Below, in pieces: positions 7,186 through 8,381 of a DNA stretch of 8,381 bases. The DNA is from JAAZFZ01 sp035647435. GTDB taxonomy: Bacteria > Bacillota > Clostridia > Oscillospirales > Acutalibacteraceae. A model generated the notes under the pieces. It was not told where the DNA came from. It worked only from the letters and a program-made list of their open reading frames with translations, and did not search any database. The translations under genes and the position numbers were made by a program. Location: assembly GCA_035647435.1 (NCBI GenBank), contig DASRNM010000121.1, positions 1 to 8,381 on the forward strand, written 5' to 3'. Within the stretch, counting starts at the first letter, position 1, and each line of letters begins with the position of its first letter.

Positions 7186-8349
7186 ATGAGAAAAGTCAAA
7201 AGACTATTGGCGGCCTTTCTCGCAATCCTCTTTGCCATGGGGGCATTGACCATCAGCTCTTTTGCTGAAGGCACACCTGCGGGCAATGAGTTTATGCAGG
7301 TGAGGGTAGAAACCCAGCAAAGTGTAGATTATGGCGATGTTATTACAGTAAAACTAAACATTACCAATAATTATTATGCAACCACTATGCGTTGGCCCAT
7401 TGTGTTTTCGGCATCGTTTTTTGAGTTTGTTGCAGAAGACTTTGACGGCAGTTTCTATGATGTAACCGCTGCAGGTCAGCTCACGGCAACCGGCTCAAGT
7501 ATTAAAGCAGTTGATGCAACGAGTTCTTTAGGTTACGACGGTGTTATAAACAAAGCTCTTTTAGTTCAGTGGGTAGGCAATGTCGACTCAGGCGTGGTTA
7601 ATTGTTATAATAATCCACAGGGTTCTGATTGCATTTCATTTCGTCTTAAGGTAAAAGAAAATGCTTCTGTAACATATGGCACAATATCAATCCCAGGCAG
7701 CAAAACAGATATTTTCTATTATCAGGCGATGGAAGACCCAACTGATTCGAATTCCGTTTACACAATGAATAAAACAAGCTGTACAATGACATTCACCGAT
7801 GCTGTTGTTTCAATAGATTCAATTGTGCCAGATGTCGGAGCCAAAGTAGGCACAACAACAGTCATTGAGCGGTTTGATGAGGGTACAGCAGCAACAGTTG
7901 GGCATGACGGATATATATACGGCATGAGTGATTATATATTTTTCATGTCTTTCACCGAGGAAGAGCTTTTAAGTTATATTGAGCCAGTCGGTGGAGCAAC
8001 ACTGCAATTAACCCCGAATGCACAAAATAAGTTTAGTACAGGTGCAAAGGTAGAGGTTATATTTGAAGCAGAGGTTATTGCAACATATTTCATTGTTATT
8101 TTTGGCGACATAAACGGTGACGGGTCTGTTGACGGCACAGATGTTACTTTATTAGACTATGCATTCAATGGAATTACATTGCCAGGATATGATTGGGGCT
8201 TTTTCGTTATCGAGAACGCAACTTATTATGCTTGTGATTTGTCGGGCGATTATGCTTGTGACGGAGGCGACTATAGCTTAGTTTCATCTGCTATAGCAGG
8301 CATCTTTGTTGTTTCACAACAGCATACTGGAAATGTTATTACAATGTAA
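7186..8349 (+). CDS. Small secreted protein: signal peptide, cohesin-like domain, C-terminal dockerin-like module
   Basis: The 387-residue protein begins with MRKVKR, a hydrophobic core and an SFA cleavage site after residue 27. Residues about 37-205 are beta-rich with the outline of a cohesin-type domain: an opening MQVRVETQQ strand, VDYGDVITVKLNITNN, a MRWPIVFSASFFEFV strand, and a late ISFRLKVKENA strand followed by GTISIPG. Residues 217-375 are a related copy of the C-terminal module of the upstream protein. The first calcium loop is canonical (DINGDGSVDGTD, 308-319). The second (DLSGDYACDGGD, 351-362) keeps the acidic or polar positions but has Tyr instead of Gly at position 6 and an extra Cys. 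There is no enzyme motif or sorting signal. With its own ribosome binding site and no clear promoter, it is probably co-transcribed with the large gene. Cohesins bind dockerins with calcium, so this may be an adaptor that binds its neighbour. The cohesin call rests on strand pattern only. Only 32 AT-rich bases remain after the stop, with no complete terminator. Confidence 0.82.
   Translation: MRKVKRLLAAFLAILFAMGALTISSFAEGTPAGNEFMQVRVETQQSVDYGDVITVKLNITNNYYATTMRWPIVFSASFFEFVAEDFDGSFYDVTAAGQLTATGSSIKAVDATSSLGYDGVINKALLVQWVGNVDSGVVNCYNNPQGSDCISFRLKVKENASVTYGTISIPGSKTDIFYYQAMEDPTDSNSVYTMNKTSCTMTFTDAVVSIDSIVPDVGAKVGTTTVIERFDEGTAATVGHDGYIYGMSDYIFFMSFTEEELLSYIEPVGGATLQLTPNAQNKFSTGAKVEVIFEAEVIATYFIVIFGDINGDGSVDGTDVTLLDYAFNGITLPGYDWGFFVIENATYYACDLSGDYACDGGDYSLVSSAIAGIFVVSQQHTGNVITM
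7834..8310 (+). repeat. Shared C-terminal module, copy 2 (beta domain plus dockerin-like pair of calcium loops)
   Basis: Residues 217-375 of the small protein. The landmarks YGMSDY, GGATLQLTPNA, STGAKVEV and ATYFIVIFGDINGDG follow the same order as in copy 1. DNA identity is low even in the best-conserved block, so the two copies are old paralogues rather than a recent duplication. Confidence 0.75.
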
Positions 8350-8381
8350 TCAAAATCATTGATTATAGATATATATATTAT

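Noticed and set aside
8350..8381. Terminator after the small secreted protein
   Set aside because: Only a 4-bp stem (AATC/GATT) is visible before the window ends, too weak to call.

Overview
The window looks like a piece of a low-GC Gram-positive chromosome, most likely a gut- or rumen-type member of the Clostridia. The basis is AT-rich coding sequence, strong AGGAGG/GGAGGTG ribosome binding sites, Firmicutes-style signal peptides (basic Lys/Arg start, hydrophobic core, Ala cleavage site) and dockerin-like calcium-binding modules. This placement is inference; there is no rRNA or marker gene here. All three genes are on the + strand, and I saw no tRNA, rRNA, CRISPR array, insertion sequence or phage gene.

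Region 1 (1-2092) holds the last 672 codons of a large gene cut by the left edge, followed by a clean intrinsic terminator. The protein carries a complete-looking GH94 phosphorylase domain, closest in motif pattern to the C-terminal domain of cyclic beta-1,2-glucan synthases (NdvB/Cgs type).

Region 2 (2093-2561) is non-coding. It contains a good sigma-A-like promoter (2280-2308), which predicts a leader of about 245 bases before the next gene.

Region 3 (2562-8349) looks like a two-gene operon for secreted, apparently non-enzymatic proteins. The first encodes a 1514-residue protein: signal peptide, very long helix-rich region of unknown family, beta-rich middle, three FIVAR-like repeats, and a C-terminal dockerin-like module. 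The second encodes a 387-residue protein: signal peptide, cohesin-like beta domain, and a related copy of the same C-terminal dockerin-like module. The genes are 79 bases apart, with a strong GC-rich hairpin lacking a T-run between them. The most interesting idea here is that the pair forms a small calcium-dependent, cellulosome-style surface assembly without enzymes, in which the cohesin-like domain of the small protein might bind the dockerin-like tail of the large one. That is inference from architecture and adjacency. No sortase or other wall-anchoring motif was found in either protein, so how they stay at the cell surface, if they do, is not visible in this window.
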